A stretch of DNA of 64,000 bases from Mucilaginibacter rubeus (GCF_014643835.1 NZ_BMKD01000004.1:62001-126000), one strand, 5' to 3'; positions 26,814 through 35,089 are shown, numbered from the stretch's first letter. Program-made: numbers and translations. The notes: generated by a model from the sequence alone, not told the origin.

Positions 26814-27668
26814 ATGAACAACGATATAGAACGTCCAAAAGATCCTAACAAGGGCAAGTCTGTTGCCGGGATCATTTTACTTGCTGTAGGCAGCATACTG
26901 CTGCTTCAGCAATTCAACCTCTTCTTTATACCACATAATATTGTTTTGTGGCCATTTTGGCTTGTCTTCTGGGGGCTTTATATTGGCTCAAAGCATCAGT
27001 ACAAAAAAGCCTCATGGCTTTTGCTGGTAGGCTTAGGTGTATTGCTTCTGCTCAGCAAAAACATCAATAATTCCGACCGTATTCTTTGGCCCTTAGCTGT
27101 AATTGGATTTGGTATGTGGCTGATATTAAGGCGCAACAAACATTTTGATCCGCAGCAATGGAAAAACGATTTCAAAGGAGAAAAATGGACCAACTGGGAT
27201 AAAAAAGAGCCCTTCCAATTTGAGAAAGCCGAAACTGTTGACTATACCGTAAAAGAAGAAGGCGCCGAGATCCCCCCGGTTGATCCCTACGCTCAAAAAC
27301 AACAGCAATACAACACCAAATATTCCGGCGATGATTATATCGATACCGTATCCATTTTTGGCGGGGTTAACAAAACAATCCTTTCCAAACAGTTCCGCGG
27401 TGGCGATATCGTAAACATATTTGGCGGTGCCGAACTTGATTTTACGCAGGCGGATATTAATGGCCGTATCATCATCGACATCACCCAGATCTTCGGCGGC
27501 ACTAAAATTATTGTGCCATCAAACTGGCAGGTAGTATCTGACCTGGCAGCGGTTTTTGCCAGCGTTGATGATAAACGCATCAGGAGCACCGCAAGCGTAG
27601 GCAGCGAAAAGGTGCTGGTACTTAAAGGGGTATCCATATTCGCGGGGGTAGATATCCGCAGTTATTAA
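26814..27668 (+). CDS. LiaF-like protein with membrane and C-terminal stress-response domains
   Basis: This 284-residue protein has four short membrane segments in the first 105 residues (GIILLAVGSILLLQQFN, WPFWLVFWGLYIG, LLLVGLGVLLLL, WPLAVIGFGMWLI). A charged linker rich in K, E and Q follows, then a beta-helix-like domain (about 175-284) with repeated IFGG turns, typical of the LiaF C-terminal family. In Firmicutes LiaF holds a histidine kinase in check during cell-wall stress. Here a LytS-type kinase gene lies two genes downstream, which suggests a similar partnership with a different kinase class. Confidence 0.88.
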   Translation: MNNDIERPKDPNKGKSVAGIILLAVGSILLLQQFNLFFIPHNIVLWPFWLVFWGLYIGSKHQYKKASWLLLVGLGVLLLLSKNINNSDRILWPLAVIGFGMWLILRRNKHFDPQQWKNDFKGEKWTNWDKKEPFQFEKAETVDYTVKEEGAEIPPVDPYAQKQQQYNTKYSGDDYIDTVSIFGGVNKTILSKQFRGGDIVNIFGGAELDFTQADINGRIIIDITQIFGGTKIIVPSNWQVVSDLAAVFASVDDKRIRSTASVGSEKVLVLKGVSIFAGVDIRSY

Positions 27669-27701
27669 TTAAGGCAGCTAATTACGAAAAGCATAAACAA
27701 C

Positions 27702-28037
27702 ATGAACTGGTACGTAGCAAAATTAGTTTTCAGGGTGATAAGCGGGGATGGCGACCATCAGGCGCAGTTTGATGAGCAATTAAGGTTAATCAGCGCAGAT
27801 AATGAACTGGTGGCTTATGAAAAAGCCAACCGCATAGGTCACGCCAACCAGGATAGCTTTAAGAATATTGAAAAGCAAACCGTTAAATGGCAATTTATTG
27901 ATGTAGCCGAGCTTAACCAGCTTGGCGAACTTACCGACGGTGCTGAATTGTATTACAACATACACGAAACACCCGATGCCGACCTGTACATTGCATGGGC
28001 GCATCATAAGTCGGCCTTATTGGGCATCAGAAATTAA
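27702..28037 (+). CDS. DUF4288-type small protein
   Basis: This 111-residue soluble protein begins MNWYVAKLVFRVISGDGDH, the characteristic opening of DUF4288 proteins, followed by EQLRLISADNELVAYEKANRIG and WQFIDVAELNQLGELTDGAELY. No catalytic residues or membrane segments are seen. It lies between the LiaF-like and kinase genes with gaps of about 30 bases, so it is part of the same transcription unit. Function unknown. Confidence 0.82.
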   Translation: MNWYVAKLVFRVISGDGDHQAQFDEQLRLISADNELVAYEKANRIGHANQDSFKNIEKQTVKWQFIDVAELNQLGELTDGAELYYNIHETPDADLYIAWAHHKSALLGIRN

Positions 28038-28065
28038 ACCTTAAAACCACAGAAAGTAACCCGTT

Positions 28066-29100
28066 TTGGAAGTTCCATCAATACAAACATCAAAACTATA
28101 CGCGGCATTTGTAATATGCGGTGTGGCCTGGGCCGCACTGCAAACTTACATCATCCATAGTTTTGGTTTTTTATGGTTCACCGCCGCTACCGATGGCCTG
28201 TTAAGCGCCATATTGCTTTCATGTGCATGCTGGCTTATCAATAATAACTTACGCTACTATCAGCCGGGTAAGGGCAGCTATATTAACCTGTTTATCTGGT
28301 GCGTTGCGCTGGCAGGGATCTGCACCGCCGGCTGCCGTTACCTGTTACCGCTCATTAACAGCGACACAATTTACACCGGTTTCCTGGCCCAGTCGTTAAC
28401 CATCCGCTTTTTCACCGACTTTTTAGCCATCGGCTGGATGGCCATGATCAGCTTGCTTTGGTTTTCGCAACTCGACCAGAAAGAAACCCTGAAACGCAAA
28501 ACCGAAGCTGAGCAGTTGGCCCGCGAGGCCGAATTATATAATTTGAGGCAGCAACTACAGCCCCACTTCCTGTTTAACAGCTTAAATTCCATCAACGCGC
28601 TTATTGGCTTTAAACCAGATGAGGCCCGCAGGATGATCCACCAGTTATCCGACTTTTTGCGCGGAACACTTAAAAAGGACGATCAGCTACAGGTTAGCCT
28701 TACCGAGGAATTGGCACATCTTAATTTATACCTCGATATAGAAAAAGTACGCTTTGGCCACCGTTTACAAACCGAAATAAGCTGCGACCCCAAATGCGGA
28801 AGTGCCATATTGCCATCTATGCTGTTACAGCCTTTGGTTGAAAATGCCATTAAATTTGGCCTGTACGACACCATAGGCGAAGTTACAGTGAGCATTCGCG
28901 GTGAAATTGAGGATGGCTACCTGAACTTAATGGTACAGAACCCCTACGATCCGCAAACATCTAAACCAAAAAAAGGTACAGGTTTTGGTTTGCGGGGAGT
29001 GCAACGGCGATTATATTTGCTTTATGCCCGCAATGATTTAATGGAAACCCATGCGAGCGATGATCTGTACACAACCATTATAAAAATACCGCAACTATGA
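28066..29100 (+). CDS. LytS-type sensor histidine kinase
   Basis: This 344-residue membrane kinase has four hydrophobic segments in the first 135 residues, a short coiled coil (KETLKRKTEAEQLAREAELYNLR) and the LytS-family phospho-acceptor QPHFLFNSLNSINALI with His167. The ATPase end shows LVENAIKFG and GFGLRGVQRRLYLLY. The apparent start is TTG at 28066, since no ATG lies near the first helix. It overlaps the response regulator gene by four bases and is its obvious partner. The membrane domain has no recognised sensor module, so the LiaF-like neighbour is a candidate signal source. Confidence 0.93.
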   Translation: MEVPSIQTSKLYAAFVICGVAWAALQTYIIHSFGFLWFTAATDGLLSAILLSCACWLINNNLRYYQPGKGSYINLFIWCVALAGICTAGCRYLLPLINSDTIYTGFLAQSLTIRFFTDFLAIGWMAMISLLWFSQLDQKETLKRKTEAEQLAREAELYNLRQQLQPHFLFNSLNSINALIGFKPDEARRMIHQLSDFLRGTLKKDDQLQVSLTEELAHLNLYLDIEKVRFGHRLQTEISCDPKCGSAILPSMLLQPLVENAIKFGLYDTIGEVTVSIRGEIEDGYLNLMVQNPYDPQTSKPKKGTGFGLRGVQRRLYLLYARNDLMETHASDDLYTTIIKIPQL

Positions 29101-29843
29101 AGCGAGCTTTAATTATTGATGATGAACCTTTAGCCCGCATGGTTGTAAGGGAATACCTGCTTGATTTTAAAGACATTGAACTGATACAGGAATGTAACGA
29201 CGGCTTTGAAGGCCTCAAAGCCATTCAGCAGCACCAGCCCGACCTGGTTTTTTTAGATATCCAGATGCCTAAAATTACCGGCTTCGAAATGCTTGAACTG
29301 GTTGAACAACCTCCTGCCGTAATATTTGCCACCGCATTTGACGAATACGCCATCAAAGCTTTTGAAGCCCACGCGGTTGACTATTTATTAAAACCATTCA
29401 GTAAAGAACGGTTTAATAAAGCGGTTGAAAAATTCCTGGCCTCAGCCGCGCCAAAACCTGCCGTTAAGCAAACGGAAGAGTTGCTGGAGACCGCCGCTAC
29501 CCAGTCGCCCGCCCAGCATGAGCGCATTGTGGTAAAAACCGGCACCAAGGTAAAGATCATTCCGGTTGCCGATGTTGAATACCTGCAGGCCGATGATGAT
29601 TATGTAAGTGTGATCACCAAAGAAGGCTCGTACCTCAAAAACAAAACCATGAGCTTTTTTGAGCAAACCCTTGATCCTAATCATTTTGTTCGTGTTCATC
29701 GTTCCTACATCGTAGCCATACAACAAATCACCCGTATCGACCCATACGAAAAAGACGCACACCTGGCCATCCTGAAATCAGGCGCTAAAATCCCGGTAAG
29801 TAAAACAGGGTATGTGAAGTTGAAACAGGTGCTGGGGATATAG
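29097..29843 (+). CDS. LytTR family response regulator
   Basis: This 248-residue regulator has a receiver domain with Asp9/Asp54 (IIDDEPLA, VFLDIQMP) and the conserved lysine in YLLKPFSK. A linker follows, then a LytTR DNA-binding domain (about 145-248) including VEYLQADDDYVSV, KTMSFFEQ and FVRVHRSYIVA. It is phosphorylated by the kinase encoded just upstream. LytTR regulators bind direct repeats; the 20-base palindrome at 30030 ahead of the L,D-transpeptidase is the nearest regulatory-looking site. Confidence 0.95.
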   Translation: MKRALIIDDEPLARMVVREYLLDFKDIELIQECNDGFEGLKAIQQHQPDLVFLDIQMPKITGFEMLELVEQPPAVIFATAFDEYAIKAFEAHAVDYLLKPFSKERFNKAVEKFLASAAPKPAVKQTEELLETAATQSPAQHERIVVKTGTKVKIIPVADVEYLQADDDYVSVITKEGSYLKNKTMSFFEQTLDPNHFVRVHRSYIVAIQQITRIDPYEKDAHLAILKSGAKIPVSKTGYVKLKQVLGI

Positions 29844-29866
29844 AACCAACTGCTTACAACAAAAAA

Positions 29867-29958
29867 ATGTCATTGCGAGGAGGGACGACGAAGCAATCGC
29901 ATGCTATACAGAGCGGCTATGCATCCGTGCGATTGCCGCGCTGCGCCCGCAATGACAT
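29867..29958. repeat. GTCATTG palindromic repeat, copy 2
   Basis: The element runs from ATGTCATTGCGAG to CGCAATGACAT, with an inner stem GCAATCGCA/TGCGATTGC. Its ends match copy 1 at 11546 and copy 3 at 33180. It lies between the regulator and the L,D-transpeptidase. Confidence 0.88.
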
Positions 29959-30029
29959 GGAGATTATAACCTGCATTTTTAGCCAACAAAAAATCTCCCC
30001 TCCCGCATAATTTCCTTCCAACAACTCCG

Positions 30030-30049
30030 TTAACTATAATTATAGTTAA
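30030..30049. promoter_or_regulatory. Perfect 20-base palindrome ahead of the L,D-transpeptidase gene
   Basis: TTAACTATAATTATAGTTAA is perfectly self-complementary and ends 11 bases before the start codon. It could be a repressor operator covering the start region, or a small cruciform. No -7 box was found between it and the gene. Confidence 0.55.
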
Positions 30050-30060
30050 AAACCTAACCA

Positions 30061-30759
30061 ATGCCTAAACCAATTACATTGCTGCTATTAATTATATTGG
30101 CAGCACTTCACAAAACCGAAATCCCCGACAGCAAAAGAGCTAACGATGTGCGTCTTAAAGTATGGCCTAAACTTCAGAAAGAACTTAAAGACAAAGGCTT
30201 TGCTTCCTATGGCTCGGTGTACCTCCGTATTATCAAAGACATCAGCATACTTGAAGTATGGGTAAAATCGGCTAATAAATACCAGCTCTTTAAAACTTAT
30301 GACGTATGCACCTACTCCGGCGGGTTAGGTACCAAAACCCGCAGCGGCGACGGTAAAAGCCCGGAAGGTTTATATACCATAGAGCCTAAACAACTAAACC
30401 CGGTAAGCAACTATTACCTGGCTATTAATGTTGGCTACCCAAATGCCATTGATAAAGCTAAAGGTTATACCGGCAGCGCCATCATGGTACATGGGCACTG
30501 TGCTTCTATAGGTTGCTATGCCATGACCGATGCACGGATAGAAGAAATTTATACCCTGGTTTACGAGGCATTTGTAGCCGGCCAAAAGCAAGTCCGTGTT
30601 GATATTTTCCCTTTCCGGATGGATGACGCAAACTTAAAGCGCTATGCGGCTTACAGACAGGATGCCTTTTGGCGCAGCCTCAAACCGGCTTACGAATTAT
30701 TTGAAAAACGACAGCTACCAGTTGATTATCATCTTAAGGGGAAGGAATACGCTTATTAA
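30061..30759 (+). CDS. YafK-type L,D-transpeptidase family protein
   Basis: This 232-residue exported protein has a hydrophobic N-terminus (ITLLLLIILAAL) and a YkuD catalytic domain with GDGKSPEGLYTI (96-107), IMVHGHCASIGCYAMTD (141-157), active-site His144 and Cys152. YkuD enzymes cross-link peptidoglycan stems or attach proteins to them; the YafK branch includes amidase-like activity. The signal peptide is short and may be an anchor. Placement after the LiaF-LytS-LytTR group suggests cell-wall work under stress control. Confidence 0.92.
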   Translation: MPKPITLLLLIILAALHKTEIPDSKRANDVRLKVWPKLQKELKDKGFASYGSVYLRIIKDISILEVWVKSANKYQLFKTYDVCTYSGGLGTKTRSGDGKSPEGLYTIEPKQLNPVSNYYLAINVGYPNAIDKAKGYTGSAIMVHGHCASIGCYAMTDARIEEIYTLVYEAFVAGQKQVRVDIFPFRMDDANLKRYAAYRQDAFWRSLKPAYELFEKRQLPVDYHLKGKEYAY

Positions 30760-30843
30760 CCGTTGATTTTTTGATTACGCGGATGGGGCTCAAATATTTA
30801 GCTTGTGATCGGTATTATCACCAGAAGTATTCGAAAGATTTTA

Positions 30844-30964
30844 ATTCCCTCCCTTGGGAGGGGTGCGGCTGGATTTCGTGGTGGCAGGGAGGGGTTTATA
30901 CTTCATTTCAGGCGAATAAGTCTGTGAATAAAACCCCTCCCTACACCCTCCCAGGGGAGGGAAT
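30844..30964. repeat. Nested G/C-rich palindrome
   Basis: The left side ATTCCCTCCCTTGGGAGGGG is matched by the inverted right side CCCTCCCAGGGGAGGGAAT (ending 30963). AGGGAGGGGTTT (about 30886-30897) pairs with AAACCCCTCCCT (30930-30941). The left arm has about 20 extra bases that the right arm lacks. The space from 30760 to 31184 holds no gene; a reading frame through the palindrome is an artefact. The same plan appears at 34641-34878. Confidence 0.85.
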
Positions 30965-31184
30965 CGCACAATCCCTCGCTTTTTCTATTTCTTCCGAACA
31001 CTTCTGGCGTTAACACACGCTCAATGTCAATCCGAATAAGGATTTGCATTCCCCGGGGAGGAGACTTCGGCCACCAGGCATAACATGGAGACTTTATTTA
31101 CAAAGTTTACATTTTTATTTACAATCCTGGTTCTTCTGACAGTAAGGTATCAAAGTAATTTCGCTGGATCAACTTTGATATGAT

Positions 31185-32228
31185 ATGAAAAATAAAAGAA
31201 ACGTTTTGTCCTGCCTGATTATTCTGCTGGCAGGAGTAATTTATTCCCCTGCACAGGCCCAGCAAAAGCATGCCGAAAGCGTAATCCCTTTCGCCGGACC
31301 TAACCGAATCACCCGTAATATCATACAAGATAAAAAAGGCAACATTTGGATTGCTGCATTTGATGGTATTTTTCGGTACGATGGGAAATCCTTTACCAAT
31401 ATCACAAGTAAAGTGAGTTCGGCCCGCTTTTTTTCTGTTTTAGAAGATAGGAAAGGCAACTTGTGGTTCGGCTCTATCGGTTCAGGTGTTTACCGTTACG
31501 ACGGGAAATCCTTTCGTAATTTTACAATAAAGGATGGCCTTCTCAATAATGATGTTGTAAGTATTTATGAAGATAAAAAAGGCAGCATCTGGTTCGGCGT
31601 TTGGGGTGGAACAAGCCGGTATGATGGAATATCATTTCGGAATTATATCATAAACGGATATGGGATGAATGAAGACCCAACAGGGAAAACATTTCCGGAT
31701 AGGGCACCTTACGAAGTTAATTCAATTATTGAAGACAGAACGGGCAAGCTTTGGTTTGCCACAAGAGGCAACACCTTTGTGTACGACGGAAAAATATTTA
31801 ACGTTTTCAGCCGTAATGGTAAACCTTTTACCAATGTTCGTTCTGTAATGGAAGATAAAAAGGGCAATATCTGGCTCGCCGGCGGTGATGGACTGTGGCG
31901 CTATGATGGTAGTTCATTTACCAATTTCACCCGGAAATTTGCGGGTTACGTTTACGAAGATAAAAAAGGAAACATTTGGACAAGTTCAGAAAGTGCTGAT
32001 AACCCCAACAGGGTACTTTCTGGTTTTAGCGCTAATACAGCGGCCTGGGCGCTTTCCCGTTACGATGAAAAATCCTTGTCTGATAAAAAGCCATCAGTAA
32101 CCGAAATAACTAATAAGCCAATGGTTTTTGGGATTTTAGAAGATGATAAAGGAAATATTTGGTTTGGTGCTATAGGTGGAGTGTACCGGTATGATGGAAA
32201 CACTATAACAGACTTTAAAGGGATGTAG
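31185..32228 (+). CDS. Free-standing Reg_prop (two-component propeller) protein
   Basis: This 347-residue exported protein has a signal peptide ending SPAQAQQ and about seven repeats of the type EDKKGNIWFG...YRYDGKSFTNF. These are Reg_prop blades, and the protein probably folds as a seven-bladed propeller. In Bacteroidota these repeats usually form the periplasmic sensor half of hybrid two-component kinases, which have a Y_Y_Y domain and a membrane helix after them. None of these follow here. It may bind a ligand alone or serve another sensor. The next gene lies on the other strand. Confidence 0.88.
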   Translation: MKNKRNVLSCLIILLAGVIYSPAQAQQKHAESVIPFAGPNRITRNIIQDKKGNIWIAAFDGIFRYDGKSFTNITSKVSSARFFSVLEDRKGNLWFGSIGSGVYRYDGKSFRNFTIKDGLLNNDVVSIYEDKKGSIWFGVWGGTSRYDGISFRNYIINGYGMNEDPTGKTFPDRAPYEVNSIIEDRTGKLWFATRGNTFVYDGKIFNVFSRNGKPFTNVRSVMEDKKGNIWLAGGDGLWRYDGSSFTNFTRKFAGYVYEDKKGNIWTSSESADNPNRVLSGFSANTAAWALSRYDEKSLSDKKPSVTEITNKPMVFGILEDDKGNIWFGAIGGVYRYDGNTITDFKGM

Positions 32229-32272
32229 CTGATGATCCGTCTCACACTGGCAGAAGAATACGTATTCAGCTA

Positions 32273-33163
32273 TCATTCCATCAGCAACACCATCAAAGCT
32301 TCTTCAACCCGCTCTTCTTCAAGTAAATGCTTAGCTTTCAAATGTAATTGCAGCTCACGGGTCTGGCTGTCGCCGATGGTGGCATCAAGTACTTCTTTTA
32401 TCTCCGGGGTAAGCGCAAAGGCTTCGATAGCCTCATCGCCGGGTATAGCTTCGAGGTTACCCAATTGCCCGAGGTTGTTACCTGTAAGGATCCTCGAGTT
32501 GCGGATAGCATAAGGCAGTGCATCAACACCTATACCCATTTTGGTATTGGGTTTGGCTACTTTAAACAGGTTATCTTTAGTAACCCGGCAATACCAGTCG
32601 CCGCCAAGCCGGGCAACCAGGTCCATTTTGGCCTGGTTTATTTTGCCATCCGCGTCTAAAACGGCATCATTAATGTGCATCATCTTGATTTCGGCGAATA
32701 CAAGATTGCCGGCGCCATGGCCTTGTCCCAATTCAACAACCTCCTTAACTACACATTCCATTTGCACATATGACTCCGCCACGCGTGGCGGTTTTACCAA
32801 TTGGGATGGTACAGGTGTTAAACCCGATTTAATAAACTCATTAACACCCTGCGGATACTCTACGCTTGAGAGCGAAGTTTGCTGCACCATATCATAATTA
32901 ACAATATTGATCACGCATTCGGGCACTTCTTTTACATTTTCGAGCGTGTGTTTGGTGGTATTATCCCTCACCCGCCGTGATGGCGAAAAAATACATATGG
33001 GCGGATTAACGCTGAAAATATTAAAGTAACTGAAAGGGCTCAGGTTTACATTCCCGGCTTTATCAACCGTTGAGGCCAGGCAAATCGGTCGCGGAGCTAC
33101 CGCAAAGTTCAGGTAGCTTTGCAGTTGAACAGGAGAAAGATCGGATATGTGGATGGTGGGCAT
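32273..33163 (-). CDS. Flavin reductase family protein
   Basis: This 296-residue protein has the FMN-binding split-barrel of the flavin reductase family: LASTVDKAGNVNLSPFSYFNIFSVNPPICIFSPSR in the first 60 residues and GHGAGNLVFAEIKMMHI near 170. It is longer than typical flavin reductases, with about 90 extra C-terminal residues ending in a helical LKAKHLLEEERVEEAL. It sits beside fumarylacetoacetase in the same direction. An unproven role in tyrosine breakdown is possible. Confidence 0.88.
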   Translation of the reverse strand: MPTIHISDLSPVQLQSYLNFAVAPRPICLASTVDKAGNVNLSPFSYFNIFSVNPPICIFSPSRRVRDNTTKHTLENVKEVPECVINIVNYDMVQQTSLSSVEYPQGVNEFIKSGLTPVPSQLVKPPRVAESYVQMECVVKEVVELGQGHGAGNLVFAEIKMMHINDAVLDADGKINQAKMDLVARLGGDWYCRVTKDNLFKVAKPNTKMGIGVDALPYAIRNSRILTGNNLGQLGNLEAIPGDEAIEAFALTPEIKEVLDATIGDSQTRELQLHLKAKHLLEEERVEEALMVLLME

Positions 33164-33179
33164 GGACGTTTTACTTTCA

Positions 33180-33275
33180 CCGTCATTGCGAGGTACGAAG
33201 CAATCCCCAATTGGCAGAGAAGCTATACAAGTCCCTCTGTATAGTTTGGGATTGCTTCGTACCTTATAATGACGG
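33180..33275. repeat. GTCATTG palindromic repeat, copy 3
   Basis: The element runs from CCGTCATTGCGAGGTACGAA to the inverted GTACCTTATAATGACGG, with an inner stem GAAGCAATCCC/GGGATTGCTTC. It is close to copies 1 and 2. Confidence 0.88.
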
Positions 33276-33327
33276 AATTATAAGTTATTGATTATTAAGT
33301 ATATTTTCTCGATCAATTTTATAACAT

Positions 33328-33434
33328 GGGCGTTGCCTGCGGCCCGGGCTTTCCGTTACAAGTCCTCGCCTTTCCTACCCGCAATCCCTGCACGCGCTGT
33401 GGGCTTTTCACTGCAATCCCTAACGCGGCCCCGC
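33328..33434. repeat. GC-rich dispersed repeat, copy 1
   Basis: GGCGTTGCCTGCGGCC...GGGCTTTCCG followed by CAATCCCTAACGC is related to 58058-58136. The GC content is well above that of its surroundings. With the GTCATTG repeat it fills the gap 33164-33530, in which no gene is seen. Confidence 0.75.
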
Positions 33435-33530
33435 ACGTCATAATACATTTTAAAGGTCATAACCATTTTTTCCCGGGGTTTCCTGGTGGGTTATAGCAAT
33501 GACGCATTTTATGCTTACTGGTATTATTTC

Positions 33531-34526
33531 TTACTTCTTCAACTTCAATATCGAAAAATCACTATTGGATTTTTTAATAATATTCCCGAGCATGCCTAAA
33601 CCGGTAACCTCCATTTCAACCAGATCACCCGGCTGCAGCCATTGTGGTTCATAATCTGCATTATTAAGTACACCGGTGCCATTCAGTTCAAGAAAACAGC
33701 CTGTACCAACCGTGCCCGAACCTATTACATCACCCGGTAATACATCGCATCCATAGGCAGCACGTTCAATGATCTCGGCAAAGGTCCAGTCCATATCGGC
33801 CATATTACCTGCGGATACCTGTTTGCCATTCACCACGCATTTCATCTCCAGGTTATAGGCATTCCCTGTATGACCAGGTTTTGCAGGTACTTTATATTGC
33901 TCCAGTTCGTCGGGTGTTACCAGCCAGGGACCAATCACCGTCGAAAAATCTTTACCTTTCGCCGGGCCAAGGTTCAGCAGCATTTCTTCCATTTGCAGGG
34001 TGCGGGCGCTCATATCATTCATGATCATATATCCCGCTATAAAACTATCGGCTTCGGCAGCTGTAATGTTACGCCCTTTTTTATTGAGAACAACGGCAAC
34101 TTCCAGCTCAAAATCAAGTTTTTGAAAATGATCGGGCATACATTCAATTTCGCCGGGGCCTTGTATGGCGTTGTGATTGGTGAAATAAAAAATAGGATAC
34201 TGATCAAACTCAGGTATCATATCCAGCTTACGGTTGCGCCTTGCCGAAGCCACGTGCTGGCGAAATGCATAACCGTCACGACATGATGTTGGATGGGGTA
34301 CCGGTGCCATCAGCTCAAAAAACAGTTCCTCTTTAGCCTCTATCTTTCCCGACCGGATATCTTCGTTAACCCGTGCAGCATGCTCCATCAGTTCGGGGCC
34401 TCCCCATAAAAACTCGTTCATATTGTCGGGGATCAGCTTATCGCAGGAGTTTAAATTGTAGATATGGCCATTAACAAAAACGCCAAGATGTTCACGGTCT
34501 TCGGTTTTATAGGATACTAATTTCAT
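33531..34526 (-). CDS. fahA: Fumarylacetoacetate hydrolase family protein
   Basis: This 331-residue enzyme belongs to the FAH family and most likely cleaves fumarylacetoacetate to fumarate and acetoacetate, the last step of tyrosine breakdown. Visible family blocks are DFELEVAVVLNKKGRNI (133-149), GYMIMNDMSARTLQ and GPAKGKDFSTVIGPWLV, with metal-binding acidic residues in the DFELEVA stretch. It is shorter than the eukaryotic enzyme. Its gene diverges from homogentisate dioxygenase across about 690 bases filled by a large palindrome, so the two are not one operon but sit in the same catabolic region. Confidence 0.9.
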   Translation of the reverse strand: MKLVSYKTEDREHLGVFVNGHIYNLNSCDKLIPDNMNEFLWGGPELMEHAARVNEDIRSGKIEAKEELFFELMAPVPHPTSCRDGYAFRQHVASARRNRKLDMIPEFDQYPIFYFTNHNAIQGPGEIECMPDHFQKLDFELEVAVVLNKKGRNITAAEADSFIAGYMIMNDMSARTLQMEEMLLNLGPAKGKDFSTVIGPWLVTPDELEQYKVPAKPGHTGNAYNLEMKCVVNGKQVSAGNMADMDWTFAEIIERAAYGCDVLPGDVIGSGTVGTGCFLELNGTGVLNNADYEPQWLQPGDLVEMEVTGLGMLGNIIKKSNSDFSILKLKK

Positions 34527-34640
34527 AGAGTAGCTTAATTGGTATAATCAAAGCTAATGATTTTGATTGAGGGAATTATAGTGAATGGTTGATTAAGTTG
34601 AGAGGTCCCTCTCGCGGGCGTATATAAAGATATACTGCCA

Positions 34641-34878
34641 CCGCTCGGCTCCAGCCCATAGCCGTTAACTTAAGGAAAAAACTCTTCAAAGCGAGGGAAT
34701 GTGCGACTCCCCTCTTGAGAGGGGTGGAGGGGTGTGTTATTCTACGTGCAGCTTATCGCTTGTATAACACACCCCTGCTCCCGCTCTTTCCCACTACGCC
34801 CCCTCTCAAGAGGGGATTTTAAAGCGCATGTGCTAAATTAATCTCTTAGGTTAATGGCTATGGGCTGGAGCCGAGCGG
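34641..34878. repeat. Large nested inverted repeat
   Basis: Outer arms at 34641-34674 and 34845-34878 match at 32 of 34 positions and include GGCTATGGGCTGGAGCCGAG. Inner arms at 34708-34740 and 34764-34816 begin TCCCCTCTTGAGAGGGG and end at GGTGTGTTAT/ATAACACACC. The right inner arm has about 20 extra bases. Total length is 238 bases, with no reading frame. It resembles a miniature inverted-repeat element and stands between the divergent fahA and hmgA genes. Confidence 0.88.
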
Positions 34879-34978
34879 CGGCGTAAGGATTAAAAAATAA
34901 CTAACCAGTCACCTAATCAACCACTCACTATTCAACCCAAAACTTGCATCCTAAATATAATCCCGCTAACTTAGTATC

Positions 34979-35089
34979 ATGTTACGCGTACAAATGCATT
35001 TTCTGTTTTCATTGGGGTTAACCTCCATGAGCGATGCGTCATCGTTCAGAGATGCTATGCTTGCCAAGATCGTGCTGGCGCAATACTAA
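34979..35089 (+). CDS. Possible 36-codon small protein
   Basis: An ATG-initiated frame of 36 codons (ending ASSFRDAMLAKIVLAQY) lies in the space before hmgA. It is more GC-rich than the flanking DNA. It has no recognisable family, ribosome-binding site or promoter, so it may be chance or a remnant. Confidence 0.2.
   Translation: MLRVQMHFLFSLGLTSMSDASSFRDAMLAKIVLAQY

Noticed and set aside
30771-31013. An 80-codon plus-strand frame after the L,D-transpeptidase
   Set aside because: Most of it is the palindromic repeat 30844-30964 in translation.
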